16,199 nucleotides of DNA from JBOGIG01 sp050742455 (GCA_050742455.1 JBOGIG010000065.1:1-16199); one strand, 5' to 3'; shown: positions 7,156-15,495, numbered from the stretch's first letter. Made by a program: numbers and translations. Notes: a model not told the origin generated them from the letters alone.

Positions 7156-8324
7156 GCGTCACCGCTCCGGATGGTTTCGTCGCCTCCGGGTGGGCCTGTG
7201 GAATCAAGGCCGGCGCTGCCCTGGACCTATCTCTGGTAGCCACCGAGGACGCCCGGGCGATGCCGGCCGCCGCCGTGTTCACTTCCAATCGGGCCGCCGC
7301 CGCTCCGGTCCAGGTCAGCCGGGAGCATCTTGTGGCGAGCGGGGGGCGGGCCGCGGCCGTGGTGTTGAACAGTGGCAATGCCAATGCCGCCACCGGGGCC
7401 AATGGACGCTCCCACGCCGAGCGCATGTGTTCGGCCGTGGCGAACCAACTGGGCTGTAGTGGCGAAGAGGTCCTGGTCTGTTCGACGGGGCTCATTGGCT
7501 TCGACCTGCCAATGAGTGCCGTTGACTCCGGTATCGGCCCGTTGGTGGCGGCGCGCCGGCGGGCCGGGGCCGAGGAGGCGGCCCGGGCCATCATGACCAC
7601 CGACACCCACCCCAAACAGGTGGTGGTGCGCGGCGATGGATTTGTGGTCGGGGGCATGGCCAAAGGGGCGGCGATGCTTGCACCGGACATGGCCACAATG
7701 CTGGCCGTGCTGACCACCGACGCCGAGGTGGCCTCCCATCGGCTTCGCGCCCTGCTGCGACGGGCCGTGGGGGGATCGTTCAACGCCATGAGCGTGGACG
7801 GATCCAACTCCACCAACGACACGGTGATCTTGCTGGCCAGCGGGCGGGCTGGACCTGTCGGCGAGGATGTTCTGGGTTCGGCCCTGGCGGAGGCCTGCGC
7901 CGATCTGGCCGGCCAGATGGCGGGCGATGCCGAAGGCATGACCAAGGTGGCCCGGATCCGGGTGCGGGGGGCGACCGACGACGGCCAGGCCCAGCAGGCG
8001 GCTCGGGCCGTGGCCCAGTCGGTACTGGTCAAGTGCTCGCTGTATGGCGGTGATCCCTACTGGGGCCGGGTGGTAAGTGAGCTCGGCAGCGCCGGGGTGG
8101 ACTTCGACCTGGACAGGGTCAGCATTGCCTATGGCGGTGTGATGGTTTGCCGGGCCGGGATCCGGGCCGCGCTGGGGGAGAGCCAGGCTGCCGTCTTGAC
8201 TGAGCACATGGCCGGGCGCTACTTGGAGTTGGACGCTGATCTCGGCTTGGGTCCGGGCCACGGCGCCATGCTGGCCACCGACCTTACTCATGCCTACATC
8301 GACGAGAACATGGGGACATCATGA
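7152..8324 (+). CDS. argJ: Glutamate N-acetyltransferase / N-acetylglutamate synthase (ArgJ)
   Basis: Transfers acetyl from N-acetylornithine to glutamate, recycling the blocking group; bifunctional members also acetylate glutamate from acetyl-CoA. Residues STGLIG (111-116) give the oxyanion-hole Thr-Gly, and MATMLAVLTTD carries the autocleavage site, expected between A181 and T182 to free the nucleophilic Thr of the beta chain. The 390-residue length is normal. The GTG start at 7152 overlaps the argC stop and the stop overlaps argB (ATGA), so the genes are probably translationally coupled. Lack of argA in the cluster suggests the bifunctional form, but that cannot be proved from sequence alone. 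Confidence 0.96.
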   Translation: MSVTAPDGFVASGWACGIKAGAALDLSLVATEDARAMPAAAVFTSNRAAAAPVQVSREHLVASGGRAAAVVLNSGNANAATGANGRSHAERMCSAVANQLGCSGEEVLVCSTGLIGFDLPMSAVDSGIGPLVAARRRAGAEEAARAIMTTDTHPKQVVVRGDGFVVGGMAKGAAMLAPDMATMLAVLTTDAEVASHRLRALLRRAVGGSFNAMSVDGSNSTNDTVILLASGRAGPVGEDVLGSALAEACADLAGQMAGDAEGMTKVARIRVRGATDDGQAQQAARAVAQSVLVKCSLYGGDPYWGRVVSELGSAGVDFDLDRVSIAYGGVMVCRAGIRAALGESQAAVLTEHMAGRYLELDADLGLGPGHGAMLATDLTHAYIDENMGTS

Positions 8325-9370
8325 CGGCCGGCGAACCCCAGAGTCGGGACGTGGGACCGGGGGAGAAGGCCGCCATCCTCGCCGAGGCCCTGCCTTGGAT
8401 ACGCCGGTTCGCAGGCCAGGTGGTGGTGGTCAAGCATGGGGGCAGCGTCACGGCGTCGGGTCCAGGCCCGATGACCCCGGCCAGTCCGGCCACCCAGGCC
8501 ACCTCGGCCACCCAGGCCACCTCGGCCACCTCGGCCACACCGGCCACCCCGCTCTCGGGAGGCGACACCTTCGCCGCCGACATCGCTCTCATGGCCTCGG
8601 TTGGCATCCTCCCCGTGGTGGTGCACGGTGGCGGCCCCCAGATAGGCGAAATGATGGTCAAGCTGGGCAAGGTTCCCGAGTTCCGCCACGGCTTGCGGGT
8701 GACCGACGCCGACACCCTCGACATCGCCCGAATGGTGCTGGTGGGCAAGGTCAATCGCGACATCGTCGGGGCCATAAATGTTCACGCTCCACTGGCCGTT
8801 GGTCTGTCGGGCGAGGATGCCGGGCTGATAATGGTCAACGCCCGCTCGCCAGAGTTGGGCTTTGTCGGCGACATCGAGGGAATCAATCCCGGCATCCTGG
8901 AGCGGCTGTTGGCCCAGGGCCTGGTGCCGGTGCTGGCCACCATTGGAAGCGATCGTTCGGGTCAGGCCTACAACGTCAATGCCGATACCGTGGCTGGAGC
9001 GGTGGCCGCCTCGCTCGGGGCGTCCAAGCTGGTGTTCCTCACCGACGTGGAGGGAATACGCAGGGACCGCCACAACCCCGACAGCCTGGTGCGCTCGGCC
9101 CGGGTCGAAGAGCTTGAGGAGATGGTGCGGGACGGTTCGGTCGAGGGTGGCATGGTGCCGAAGGCCCAGGCTTGCCTGCACGCTCTGGCTGGGGGGGTGG
9201 GCCAAGCCCACATCCTCGACGGTCGCATTCCCCACGCCCTTCTGCTGGAGACCTTCACCGACCAGGGCGTGGGCACCATGATCACCTCGGCCGAACTCAA
9301 TTCTGTCCCCTCAGCCGGGGTCGTCACCCAGGACGGGGTAGTCACGCCCGCAGCCAAGGCATCGCCATGA
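8321..9370 (+). CDS. argB: Acetylglutamate kinase with a repeat-encoded insertion
   Basis: Phosphorylates N-acetylglutamate with ATP; in many bacteria it is the arginine-feedback step. Landmarks are present: VVVVKHGG with K38, VVVHGGGPQIG (99-109), the YNVNAD substrate loop, LTDVEGI and GGMVPK. It is 349 residues against roughly 290-310 for the family. The excess lies largely in an insertion at about residues 43-80, between the first strand's GG and the helix starting FAADIAL, where the family has about a dozen residues. The insertion is Ser/Thr/Ala/Pro-rich with seven AT[Q/S/P] triplets. Flanking catalytic motifs are intact, so the enzyme is probably active. The C-terminal tail (about 25 residues) is also non-conserved. 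Confidence 0.95.
   Translation: MTAGEPQSRDVGPGEKAAILAEALPWIRRFAGQVVVVKHGGSVTASGPGPMTPASPATQATSATQATSATSATPATPLSGGDTFAADIALMASVGILPVVVHGGGPQIGEMMVKLGKVPEFRHGLRVTDADTLDIARMVLVGKVNRDIVGAINVHAPLAVGLSGEDAGLIMVNARSPELGFVGDIEGINPGILERLLAQGLVPVLATIGSDRSGQAYNVNADTVAGAVAASLGASKLVFLTDVEGIRRDRHNPDSLVRSARVEELEEMVRDGSVEGGMVPKAQACLHALAGGVGQAHILDGRIPHALLLETFTDQGVGTMITSAELNSVPSAGVVTQDGVVTPAAKASP
8488..8550 (+). repeat. 9 bp tandem repeat inside argB, 7 copies
   Basis: Seven contiguous copies of a 9 bp unit GGCCACC(C/T)(A/C) with small variations, partly grouped as an 18 bp higher-order unit. In frame they encode ATQ, ATS, ATQ, ATS, ATS, ATP, ATP. Copy-number change would be frame-neutral. Confidence 0.9.
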
Positions 9371-10638
9371 CCGATCCTGGCCTCAACGGCTTCCTCATGG
9401 ACAACTACGCCGCACCACCGGTGACGTTCGTGCGCGGTCAGGGCGCCTATCTGTACGACCAGGACGACAAGAGGTACCTGGATTTCCTCAGCGGCATCGC
9501 CGTCACCTCGCTCGGGCACTGCCATCCGGCCGTCGTCGAGGCGGTGAGGGCCCAGGCCGGGCGCTTGTGGCACGTCTCCAACCTCTTCGGCAACGACGTG
9601 GCCAACGACGTGGCCGCCACCCTGGATCGCCTAATCAGTGCCCGGGGGGGACGGGACCAGCAGTTTGGGAACCGGCCATCGGCGTCGGTATCAGGCAAGG
9701 AAACGGGTGAAGGACCGGGTGAGGGAAAGGTGTTCTTTGCCAACTCCGGAGCCGAGGCCAACGAGTGCGCCATCAAATTGGCTCGGCGCTGGGCCGGCCC
9801 CGGCCGGCACGTGGTAGTCAGCGCCTATGGCTCGTTTCACGGTCGCACCTTGGCCACCCTTCACGCCACGGGCCAGCCCCATAAGCACGAGGCCTTCCAA
9901 CCATTGCCCGAGGGGTTCCGCCACGTGGCCTGGAATGATGTCGGCGCCCTGGTGTCGTCCCTCGATGCCTCGGTGGTGGCAGCGGTGATGTTGGAGCCGA
10001 TCCTGGGAGAAGGTGGGGTGGTCATGAGCGACCCCGGATACCTGGCCGAAGTTCAGGCCGCTTGCCGGGAGCGCGGGATCCTGTTGATCATGGATGAGAT
10101 CCAGACCGGTCTCGGGCGGACAGGGGCCTGGTTCGGATTCCAGCACGATGAAATCCGTCCCGACATCGTGACCATGGCCAAGGCCCTGGGCAACGGCATG
10201 CCCATCGGCGCCTGTTGGGCCCGCAACGAAGTGGCCGATGCCTTCAGGCCTGGTGACCACGGCAGTACCTTCGGAGGCCAGCCCCTGGCCGCCGCAGCCG
10301 CTCGGGCCACCCTCTCCGTCATGGAGGCCGAGGATGTCCCTGACCGCGCCGTCCGGGCCGGACGGCATCTGGCCCAGGGACTGGCCGCCCTGCCCGGGAT
10401 CGCTGACGTGCGGGGTCGGGGCCTGTTGCTCGGTGCAGTGCTGGATGACGACCTGGCTCTTGACGGCGCCGGGGTGGTGGCGGCGGCCCTGGAGGCGGGC
10501 CTGGTCATCAATGCCCCCGCCCCTCGGGTTCTACGCCTGGCCCCATCCCTGTTGATCTCATCGGACGAGATCGACCAGGCCCTGGCCATCTTGTCGGGCC
10601 TGTTGGAAGTGGCCTCGGCCGGACGAAGGCAAGCGTGA
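9367..10638 (+). CDS. argD: Acetylornithine aminotransferase
   Basis: PLP-dependent class III aminotransferase that converts N-acetylglutamate semialdehyde plus glutamate to N-acetylornithine. Motifs: FANSGAEANECAIKLA (124-139), FHGRTLATLHATGQ (157-170), MDEIQTGLGRTG with D243, and the PLP lysine K272 in MAKALGNG. The ATG at 9367 overlaps the argB stop (ATGA) and gives the standard N-terminus. A glycine/serine-rich loop at about residues 91-120, before KVFFANSG, is longer than the family usually has and is unusual in composition. The 423-residue length reflects that loop. The stop overlaps argF by GTGA. Confidence 0.96.
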   Translation: MTDPGLNGFLMDNYAAPPVTFVRGQGAYLYDQDDKRYLDFLSGIAVTSLGHCHPAVVEAVRAQAGRLWHVSNLFGNDVANDVAATLDRLISARGGRDQQFGNRPSASVSGKETGEGPGEGKVFFANSGAEANECAIKLARRWAGPGRHVVVSAYGSFHGRTLATLHATGQPHKHEAFQPLPEGFRHVAWNDVGALVSSLDASVVAAVMLEPILGEGGVVMSDPGYLAEVQAACRERGILLIMDEIQTGLGRTGAWFGFQHDEIRPDIVTMAKALGNGMPIGACWARNEVADAFRPGDHGSTFGGQPLAAAAARATLSVMEAEDVPDRAVRAGRHLAQGLAALPGIADVRGRGLLLGAVLDDDLALDGAGVVAAALEAGLVINAPAPRVLRLAPSLLISSDEIDQALAILSGLLEVASAGRRQA

Positions 10639-11624
10639 CTCGGCATTTCTTGGAGGTCGATGACCTGTCGGCCGCCGAGCTGGCCGATGTGGTGGTACGG
10701 GCCGAACAGCCGGTGGCCGCCTCGGCAGATCGCCTGAGGGCACGGAGCGTGGCATTGCTGTTCGAAAAGGCCAGTGCCCGCACCCGCAACTCCTCCGAGG
10801 TGGCCGTAGCTCAGATGGGGGGACACCCGGTTACCATCCAGGCAGGCGAGGTCGGGCTCGACAGCCGCGAAAGCGTGGAGGACGTGGCCCGCACCCTTGG
10901 CTGTTATCACCTGGCCATAGGGGCCAGGGTCAATGAGCACTCCACGGTGGAGCGGATGGCCCGGGCCCTGGACCAGGCCGGGGTCGTCGTGCCCGTCGTC
11001 AACCTGTTGTCGGATCTGGGTCACCCGTGCCAGGCCATTGCCGACGTGCTGACCGTGCGCCAAGCTCTGGGGGGCACGGCCGGGGTGAAGCTGGCCTACG
11101 TGGGCGATGCCAACAACGTGTGCCGATCCCTGGCCCTGGCCGCGGCCATGTCGGGCATGGAGATGAGGGTGGCCGCTCCCCCCGGCTATGGCCCGTCCGA
11201 ACAGGATCGGGATCGGGTGGCCGGACTGGGGGGAAGCTTGGCCGTATTCGACCGACCCGAGCCCGCCGTGGAAGGTGCCGACGTCGTCTACACCGACGTG
11301 TGGGTGTCGATGGGCCAAGAATCCGACCAGGACCAGCGATTGGCCGACTTCGAGGGCTTCGGGGTAGATCAAAGGCTGATGGCCCTTGCAGCACCCGGGG
11401 CCGTGGTGTTGCACTGCCTGCCGGCTCATCGGGGCTTGGAGATCTCCGCCGAGGTCGTGGACGGCACCGCCTCTCGAGTGTGGGAACAGGCGGCCAACCG
11501 GATGCACGCCATGCGCGGCCTGTTGTGGTGGCTGGCCGACCAGGTCGACCTCGAGGTCACACCAGGGTCGGACCGCCGGCCTGAAGGCGATCGTAACCAC
11601 CGGCCCGAGCGGGACCGGGACTGA
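10635..11624 (+). CDS. argF: Ornithine carbamoyltransferase
   Basis: Makes citrulline from ornithine and carbamoyl phosphate. The carbamoyl-phosphate loop reads FEKASARTR (43-51), so the common STRTR motif has Ala in place of the first Thr. HPCQAIAD, DVWVSMGQE (ornithine-side SMG) and HCLPAHRG (catalytic Cys) are all present. I recall SARTR forms in related actinobacterial enzymes, so this is probably a subfamily trait and not damage. The start is GTG at 10635, overlapping argD. After the conserved end (LLWWLADQV) there is a charged tail rich in Arg, Asp and Pro that I do not recognise. The stop shares one base with the argR ATG. Confidence 0.94.
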   Translation: MTRHFLEVDDLSAAELADVVVRAEQPVAASADRLRARSVALLFEKASARTRNSSEVAVAQMGGHPVTIQAGEVGLDSRESVEDVARTLGCYHLAIGARVNEHSTVERMARALDQAGVVVPVVNLLSDLGHPCQAIADVLTVRQALGGTAGVKLAYVGDANNVCRSLALAAAMSGMEMRVAAPPGYGPSEQDRDRVAGLGGSLAVFDRPEPAVEGADVVYTDVWVSMGQESDQDQRLADFEGFGVDQRLMALAAPGAVVLHCLPAHRGLEISAEVVDGTASRVWEQAANRMHAMRGLLWWLADQVDLEVTPGSDRRPEGDRNHRPERDRD

Positions 11625-12091
11625 TGGCCATGTCCAAGAACCAGCGCCAGGACCGCATCGGTGCCATCCTGGCCGAACGCCAGGTGTCCAGTCAGGCCCA
11701 GCTGGTGAGCCTGCTGTCCGACGCCGGCATCGATGCCACCCAGGCCACGGTGTCGAGGGACCTGGAGGAAATGGGAGCGGTAAAGGTCCGTCTTCCCGGC
11801 GGCGACACCACCTATGCCATCCCCGAGCTCCCCTGGGATCAGGTTGTCCCTCAGGACCATCTCAAACGGGTGCTCGGTGAGTGGGTGGTGGAGGTGTCGC
11901 ACTCCCTGAACCTGGTGGTCATGCGCACCCCTCCGGGCTCGGCCCATGTGGTGGCCTCAGCCCTGGACCGGGCCGGCATGTCCGGGATGGTGGGGACAGT
12001 GGCCGGTGACGACACGGTGATGGTGGTCGCCACCGAGGAGGTGGGCGGCTCGGGCCTGGCCCTGGCCCTGACCCGCCTGGCCGGCCTCTAG
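11624..12091 (+). CDS. argR: Arginine repressor
   Basis: Arginine-responsive hexameric regulator that binds ARG boxes of arginine genes. The N-terminal winged helix-turn-helix spans about residues 5-70 with the recognition helix in ATQATVSRDLEEMGAVKV. The C-terminal oligomerisation and arginine-binding domain contains GTVAGDDT at 124-131 with the paired Asp residues that contact arginine. At 155 residues it is full length. ATG 11624 and ATG 11630 are both possible starts, two codons apart. Its place inside the operon implies autoregulation through the operator before argC. Confidence 0.96.
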   Translation: MAMSKNQRQDRIGAILAERQVSSQAQLVSLLSDAGIDATQATVSRDLEEMGAVKVRLPGGDTTYAIPELPWDQVVPQDHLKRVLGEWVVEVSHSLNLVVMRTPPGSAHVVASALDRAGMSGMVGTVAGDDTVMVVATEEVGGSGLALALTRLAGL

Positions 12092-12111
12092 TTTTGGTCG
12101 CCATCTCCCCG

Positions 12112-12127
12112 CAGCATCTCATAGCAA
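12112..12127 (-). promoter_or_regulatory. Possible second ARG box before argG
   Basis: On the - strand this reads TTGCTATGAGATGCTG, matching 8 of 12 positions of a TTGCAT-N4-ATGCAA type box. It sits in the 68 nt argR-argG gap, the only real gap in the operon. No convincing -35/-10 pair accompanies it, so an internal argG promoter is not demonstrated. Confidence 0.25.
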
Positions 12128-12159
12128 AATCTCGAAGCAGGAACGGACAAGGAGACACA

Positions 12160-13350
12160 GTGGCAAAGCGAGTCGTGCTGGCCTACAGCGGGGGATTGGA
12201 CACCTCGGTGGCCGTGAAGTGGATGGGGGAGGAGATGGGAGTGGAGGTCATCGCCGTGGCCGTCGACGTTGGCCAGGGTGGTGACTTCGAGCAAGTGCGG
12301 GCCCGGGCCCTGGCCGCCGGGGCTGTCGAGGCCGTGGTGGTGGACTGCCGGGAGGAGTTCGCCCGTGACTTTGTCACTCCGGCCATCCGGGCCAACGCCC
12401 TCTACGAAGGAAAGTATCCGCTGGTCTCGGCCCTGTCTCGACCCATCATCGTCAAGCACCTTGTGGCCCAGGCCCGGCATTTCGGCGCCGGGGCGGTGGC
12501 CCACGGCTGCACGGGCAAGGGGAACGACCAGGTTCGCTTCGAGGTCAACACCCGGGCCCTGGCTCCCGATCTGGAGACGCTGGCTCCGGTGAGAGGTTGG
12601 GGTCTGACTCGCCAGGAATCCATCGAATATGCCCAGCGCCACGGGATCCCCATCACTGTGACCAAGGCGAGCCCCTACTCCATCGACCAGAACCTGTGGG
12701 GACGGACCATCGAATGCGGGATCCTGGAGGACCCCTGGGTCGAGCCTCCCGAGGAGGTGTTCGAACTCACCCGGCCCACCGCCACGGGGACTACAGAGAT
12801 CACCGTGGGCTTCGAGGCCGGCGTTCCGGTCTCGCTGGACGGGGAACCGATGGGTCTTTCGGTCCTTGTCGATCGGGTGTCGAGCATCGTCGGGGCTTGC
12901 GGCTGGGGACGCATCGACATGGTGGAGAATCGCCGCGTGGGTATCAAGAGCAGGGAAATCTATGAGTGTCCCGGGGCACTGGCATTGATTCTGGCCCACC
13001 GGGATCTGGAAGACATCACCCTGGAGCGCGACCTGGCCCATGAAAAGGCTCGCCTGGAGCCCCGCTATGCCGAACTGGTCTATGACGGCATGTGGTACTC
13101 GCCGCTGCGGTCGGCCCTGGACGCCTTCATGACCCAGAGCCAGGCATTTGTGACCGGAGAGGTGCGCCTGGTGTGCGAACCCGGTCGCTGTTACGTAGGG
13201 GGCAGGCGCAGCCCTGTCGGGCTGTACGACTACAACCTGGCCACCTATGAGGCTGCCGACTCGTTTCGTCATTCCGACGCCGAGGGTTTCGTCCGTCTCT
13301 GGGGGATGGGCATACAGACCTGGGCCGCTCGCCAGATCGGCTCGCAATGA
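12160..13350 (+). CDS. argG: Argininosuccinate synthase
   Basis: ATP-dependent condensation of citrulline with aspartate to argininosuccinate. The N-terminal pyrophosphatase-type ATP loop AYSGGLDTSV is at residues 8-17. HGCTGKGNDQVRFE and the C-terminal YNLATYE...AEGFVRLWG are also typical. GTG 12160 is selected because AAGGAG lies 5 nt before it and the product then begins MAKRVVLAYSGG; an upstream ATG at 12094 in the same frame would add 22 non-conserved residues. At 396 residues the length is normal. The stop overlaps argH (ATGA). Confidence 0.96.
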   Translation: MAKRVVLAYSGGLDTSVAVKWMGEEMGVEVIAVAVDVGQGGDFEQVRARALAAGAVEAVVVDCREEFARDFVTPAIRANALYEGKYPLVSALSRPIIVKHLVAQARHFGAGAVAHGCTGKGNDQVRFEVNTRALAPDLETLAPVRGWGLTRQESIEYAQRHGIPITVTKASPYSIDQNLWGRTIECGILEDPWVEPPEEVFELTRPTATGTTEITVGFEAGVPVSLDGEPMGLSVLVDRVSSIVGACGWGRIDMVENRRVGIKSREIYECPGALALILAHRDLEDITLERDLAHEKARLEPRYAELVYDGMWYSPLRSALDAFMTQSQAFVTGEVRLVCEPGRCYVGGRRSPVGLYDYNLATYEAADSFRHSDAEGFVRLWGMGIQTWAARQIGSQ

Positions 13351-14726
13351 CGCTGTGGCACGGTCGGTTCGGTGCCGGTCCGGCGCCCGAACTGTGGGAC
13401 TTCACCCAGAGCCTGTCTTTCGACCGCCGCCTGGCACTCGACGACGTGACCGGATCCTCGGCCCACGTCAAGGGCTTGGGCGCGGCCGGAATTCTGACAA
13501 TTGACGAAGTGGGGACATTGCAGTCGGCCCTTGAGACAGTCCGCACGGAGTTGGAGGAGGCCAGCTTCGAATACGGCCCCGGGGACGAGGACATCCACAC
13601 CGCCATCGAGCGCCGGGTCACTGAACTCGCCGGGGAAACTGGGGCCAAGCTCCACACCGGCCGCAGCCGCAACGACCAGGTGGCCACGGCCCTACGTCTT
13701 TATGCCCGCCGTGAGCTGGCCGAACTGGCCCGGTCCGTCCTCGGATTGCAGCGGGTCCTGTACGACATCGCCGAGGGGGCCGAGGGATCGTATCTCCCCG
13801 GCTATACCCACCTGCAAAGGGCCCAGCCGGTGCTGTTGGCCCATCACATGCTGGCCCACGGTTGGGCCCTGGCCCGGGACTTCGACCGCCTCGTCGCCAC
13901 TGTGACCCGGCTGAACTGCTCCCCCCTGGGGGCGGGAGCCCTGGCCGGCTCCTCTTTTGATCTGGACCCTGATCTGGTGGCGGCTGAGATGGGATTCGAG
14001 GCTCGGTTCGAGAACTCCATGGATGCAGTGTCGGACCGGGACTTTGTGGCCGAGGGACTCTTCGACCTGGCTCTGATCGGCGTTCATCTGTCCCGTCTGG
14101 GCGAGGAGATCGTCCTTTGGTCGTCCGAAGAGTTCGGCTTCATCCATCTCGACGACGCCTACACGACCGGCAGCTCCATGCTGCCCCAGAAGAAGAACCC
14201 CGACATCGCGGAGCTGGCCCGGGGCAAGGCCGGTCGCCTTATCGGTCACCTGGCCGGATTCCTGGCCACCCTGAAGGGTCTTCCGCTGTCGTACAACAGG
14301 GATCTCCAGGAGGACAAGGAGCCCCTGTTCGACGCCGTGGAGCAAGTTGGCCTGGCCCTAGGGGCCCTATCGGCCATGCTGGCCACAGCTAGATTCGATG
14401 TGGCGCGCATGCAGGCCGCGGCGGGGACCCCGGCCATGGCCGCTATCGATCTGGCCGAATGGCTGGTGGAAAAGGGCATGCCCTTCCGGTCGGCTCACGC
14501 AGTGGTGGGCTCTTTGGTCCGAGAGGGTCTGGAGCGGGGAGTACCTCTGGAGGAGCTGGTCGCGGCCCATCCCGATCTGGGGGCAGAGGCGGCCGAGCTG
14601 CTCGGTCCGGGCGTGCCCGTCACCCGGCGCCGGTCACCCGGAGGAGCGGGACCGGACCCGGTCTCGGTGCAGATGGAGCGGTTCGCCGCGCGCCTCGAGA
14701 CCGACGCCCGCCGTTTGGGGCCGTAG
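13347..14726 (+). CDS. argH: Argininosuccinate lyase
   Basis: Splits argininosuccinate into arginine and fumarate, the last step of the pathway. It is a member of the fumarase/aspartase superfamily and works as a tetramer. The family signature GSSMLPQKKNP is at residues 275-285 in the mobile loop that carries the catalytic Ser. TGRSRNDQVAT and PGYTHLQRAQPV are the other conserved active-site blocks. The 459-residue length is normal. The ATG overlaps the argG stop. A short Pro/Gly-rich stretch near the C-terminus (TRRRSPGGAGPDPVS) precedes the last helix. Confidence 0.97.
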   Translation: MTLWHGRFGAGPAPELWDFTQSLSFDRRLALDDVTGSSAHVKGLGAAGILTIDEVGTLQSALETVRTELEEASFEYGPGDEDIHTAIERRVTELAGETGAKLHTGRSRNDQVATALRLYARRELAELARSVLGLQRVLYDIAEGAEGSYLPGYTHLQRAQPVLLAHHMLAHGWALARDFDRLVATVTRLNCSPLGAGALAGSSFDLDPDLVAAEMGFEARFENSMDAVSDRDFVAEGLFDLALIGVHLSRLGEEIVLWSSEEFGFIHLDDAYTTGSSMLPQKKNPDIAELARGKAGRLIGHLAGFLATLKGLPLSYNRDLQEDKEPLFDAVEQVGLALGALSAMLATARFDVARMQAAAGTPAMAAIDLAEWLVEKGMPFRSAHAVVGSLVREGLERGVPLEELVAAHPDLGAEAAELLGPGVPVTRRRSPGGAGPDPVSVQMERFAARLETDARRLGP

Positions 14727-14732
14727 GCGCCA

Positions 14733-15341
14733 GTGAATCGGGTCGGACCGGCGAGGCTCGGTCGGGATTTCTATCGCCGGGACTCGCGCCTGGTGGCACC
14801 CGACCTACTCAACAAGGTCTTATGTCGAACCGGCCCGGGGAACCAGGTACGAAGTGGTCGCATCGTCGAGGTCGAGGCCTACTGCGGGGCCATCGACGCC
14901 GGATCGCACGCCTATCGGGGTCGGACCCGGCGCAATGCCACCATGTTCGGGCCGGCCGGGCACCTGTACGTGTACTTCACCTACGGGATGCATCATTGCG
15001 CCAATGCCACCTGCGGTGAAGAGGGCCAAGCGATGGCCGTGCTCATCCGGGCCTTGGCGCCGGTGGACGGCGTGGATTACATGTCCGATCTGCGGCCCCG
15101 GGCTGTTCGAACCCGAGACCTGACCAACGGACCGGCCAAGCTTTGCCAAGCCCTGGGTCTGGACCGCTCTTTTGACGGGGTCGATCTGGTCGACGGCGGT
15201 GCCGGGATCTGTATCCTCGACGCTGGCGCCGGTCCTCCGGCCCGTCCGGCCAACGGGGTGCGCATCGGCCTGTCGGCGGGAAGAGAACACCCATGGCGTT
15301 GGTGGGTGGATGGAGACGAACACGTGTCCCGACGAGGCTGA
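14733..15341 (+). CDS. mpg: 3-methyladenine DNA glycosylase, Mpg/AAG family
   Basis: Removes alkylated purines such as 3-methyladenine in base excision repair. RIVEVEAYCG (43-52) carries the catalytic Glu, E48. This is followed by HAYRGRTRRNATMFGPAGHLYVYFTYGMHHCAN-type family sequence (59-91), and the C-terminus has LTNGPAKLCQALG and a final PWRWWV segment. The usual position for MNVV after YGMH reads CANA here. The GTG at 14733 lies 6 nt after argH, so it is probably cotranscribed with the arginine genes though functionally unrelated. At 202 residues it is complete. Confidence 0.93.
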   Translation: MNRVGPARLGRDFYRRDSRLVAPDLLNKVLCRTGPGNQVRSGRIVEVEAYCGAIDAGSHAYRGRTRRNATMFGPAGHLYVYFTYGMHHCANATCGEEGQAMAVLIRALAPVDGVDYMSDLRPRAVRTRDLTNGPAKLCQALGLDRSFDGVDLVDGGAGICILDAGAGPPARPANGVRIGLSAGREHPWRWWVDGDEHVSRRG

Positions 15342-15351
15342 ATCGGCCAGG

Positions 15352-15380
15352 AGCCGATGGCGCCGGCCGCGGCGCCGGCT
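15352..15380 (+). terminator. Strong GC hairpin after mpg, possible terminator
   Basis: The inverted repeat GGCGCC-N6-GGCGCC (15359-15376) is extended by AGCC/GGCT on the outside (15352-15355 with 15377-15380). It starts 10 nt after the mpg stop. It lacks a T-run, so it would be a non-canonical terminator or an mRNA 3'-end stabiliser at the end of the arg-mpg transcript. Confidence 0.4.
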
Positions 15381-15383
15381 CTG

Positions 15384-15495
15384 GGCCAGCCAAGTGGCCC
15401 CAGTGGACTTCTGGCCAGCCAAGTGGCCCCAGTGGACTTCTGGCCAGCCAAGTGGCCCCAGTTGACTTCTGGCCAGCCAAGTGGCCCCAGTTGAC
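15384..15495 (+). repeat. 29 bp tandem repeat, about 3.9 copies, upstream of the rRNA promoter
   Basis: Units start at 15384, 15413, 15442 and 15471; the last is cut off after 25 bp. The units are contiguous without spacers, so this is not a CRISPR array. Each contains GGCCA-N6-TGGCC, able to form a 5 bp hairpin. Units 1 and 2 end TGGACTTCT, while units 3 and 4 have TTGAC. The final TTGACA serves as a -35 element. Confidence 0.95.

Noticed and set aside
9172..9366. Upstream extension of argD into argB
   Set aside because: The added sequence is argB read in another frame and non-conserved; the ATG at 9367 with the ATGA overlap gives the standard ArgD N-terminus.
10053..11600. 515-codon - strand frame opposite argD-argF
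   Set aside because: Shadow frame in high-GC sequence; the + strand genes have all family motifs.
10635..11624. ArgF as an N-acetylornithine or aspartate carbamoyltransferase
   Set aside because: The DVW.SMG and HCLPAHRG motifs and the operon with ArgJ, which yields free ornithine, support ornithine carbamoyltransferase.
12088..13347. Long - strand frame of 419 codons opposite argG
   Set aside because: Antisense shadow of argG, spanning nearly exactly the same interval, with no recognisable domain.
15384..15495. CRISPR array, because the unit is 29 bp
   Set aside because: Units are directly contiguous with no unique spacers, and no cas genes are present.
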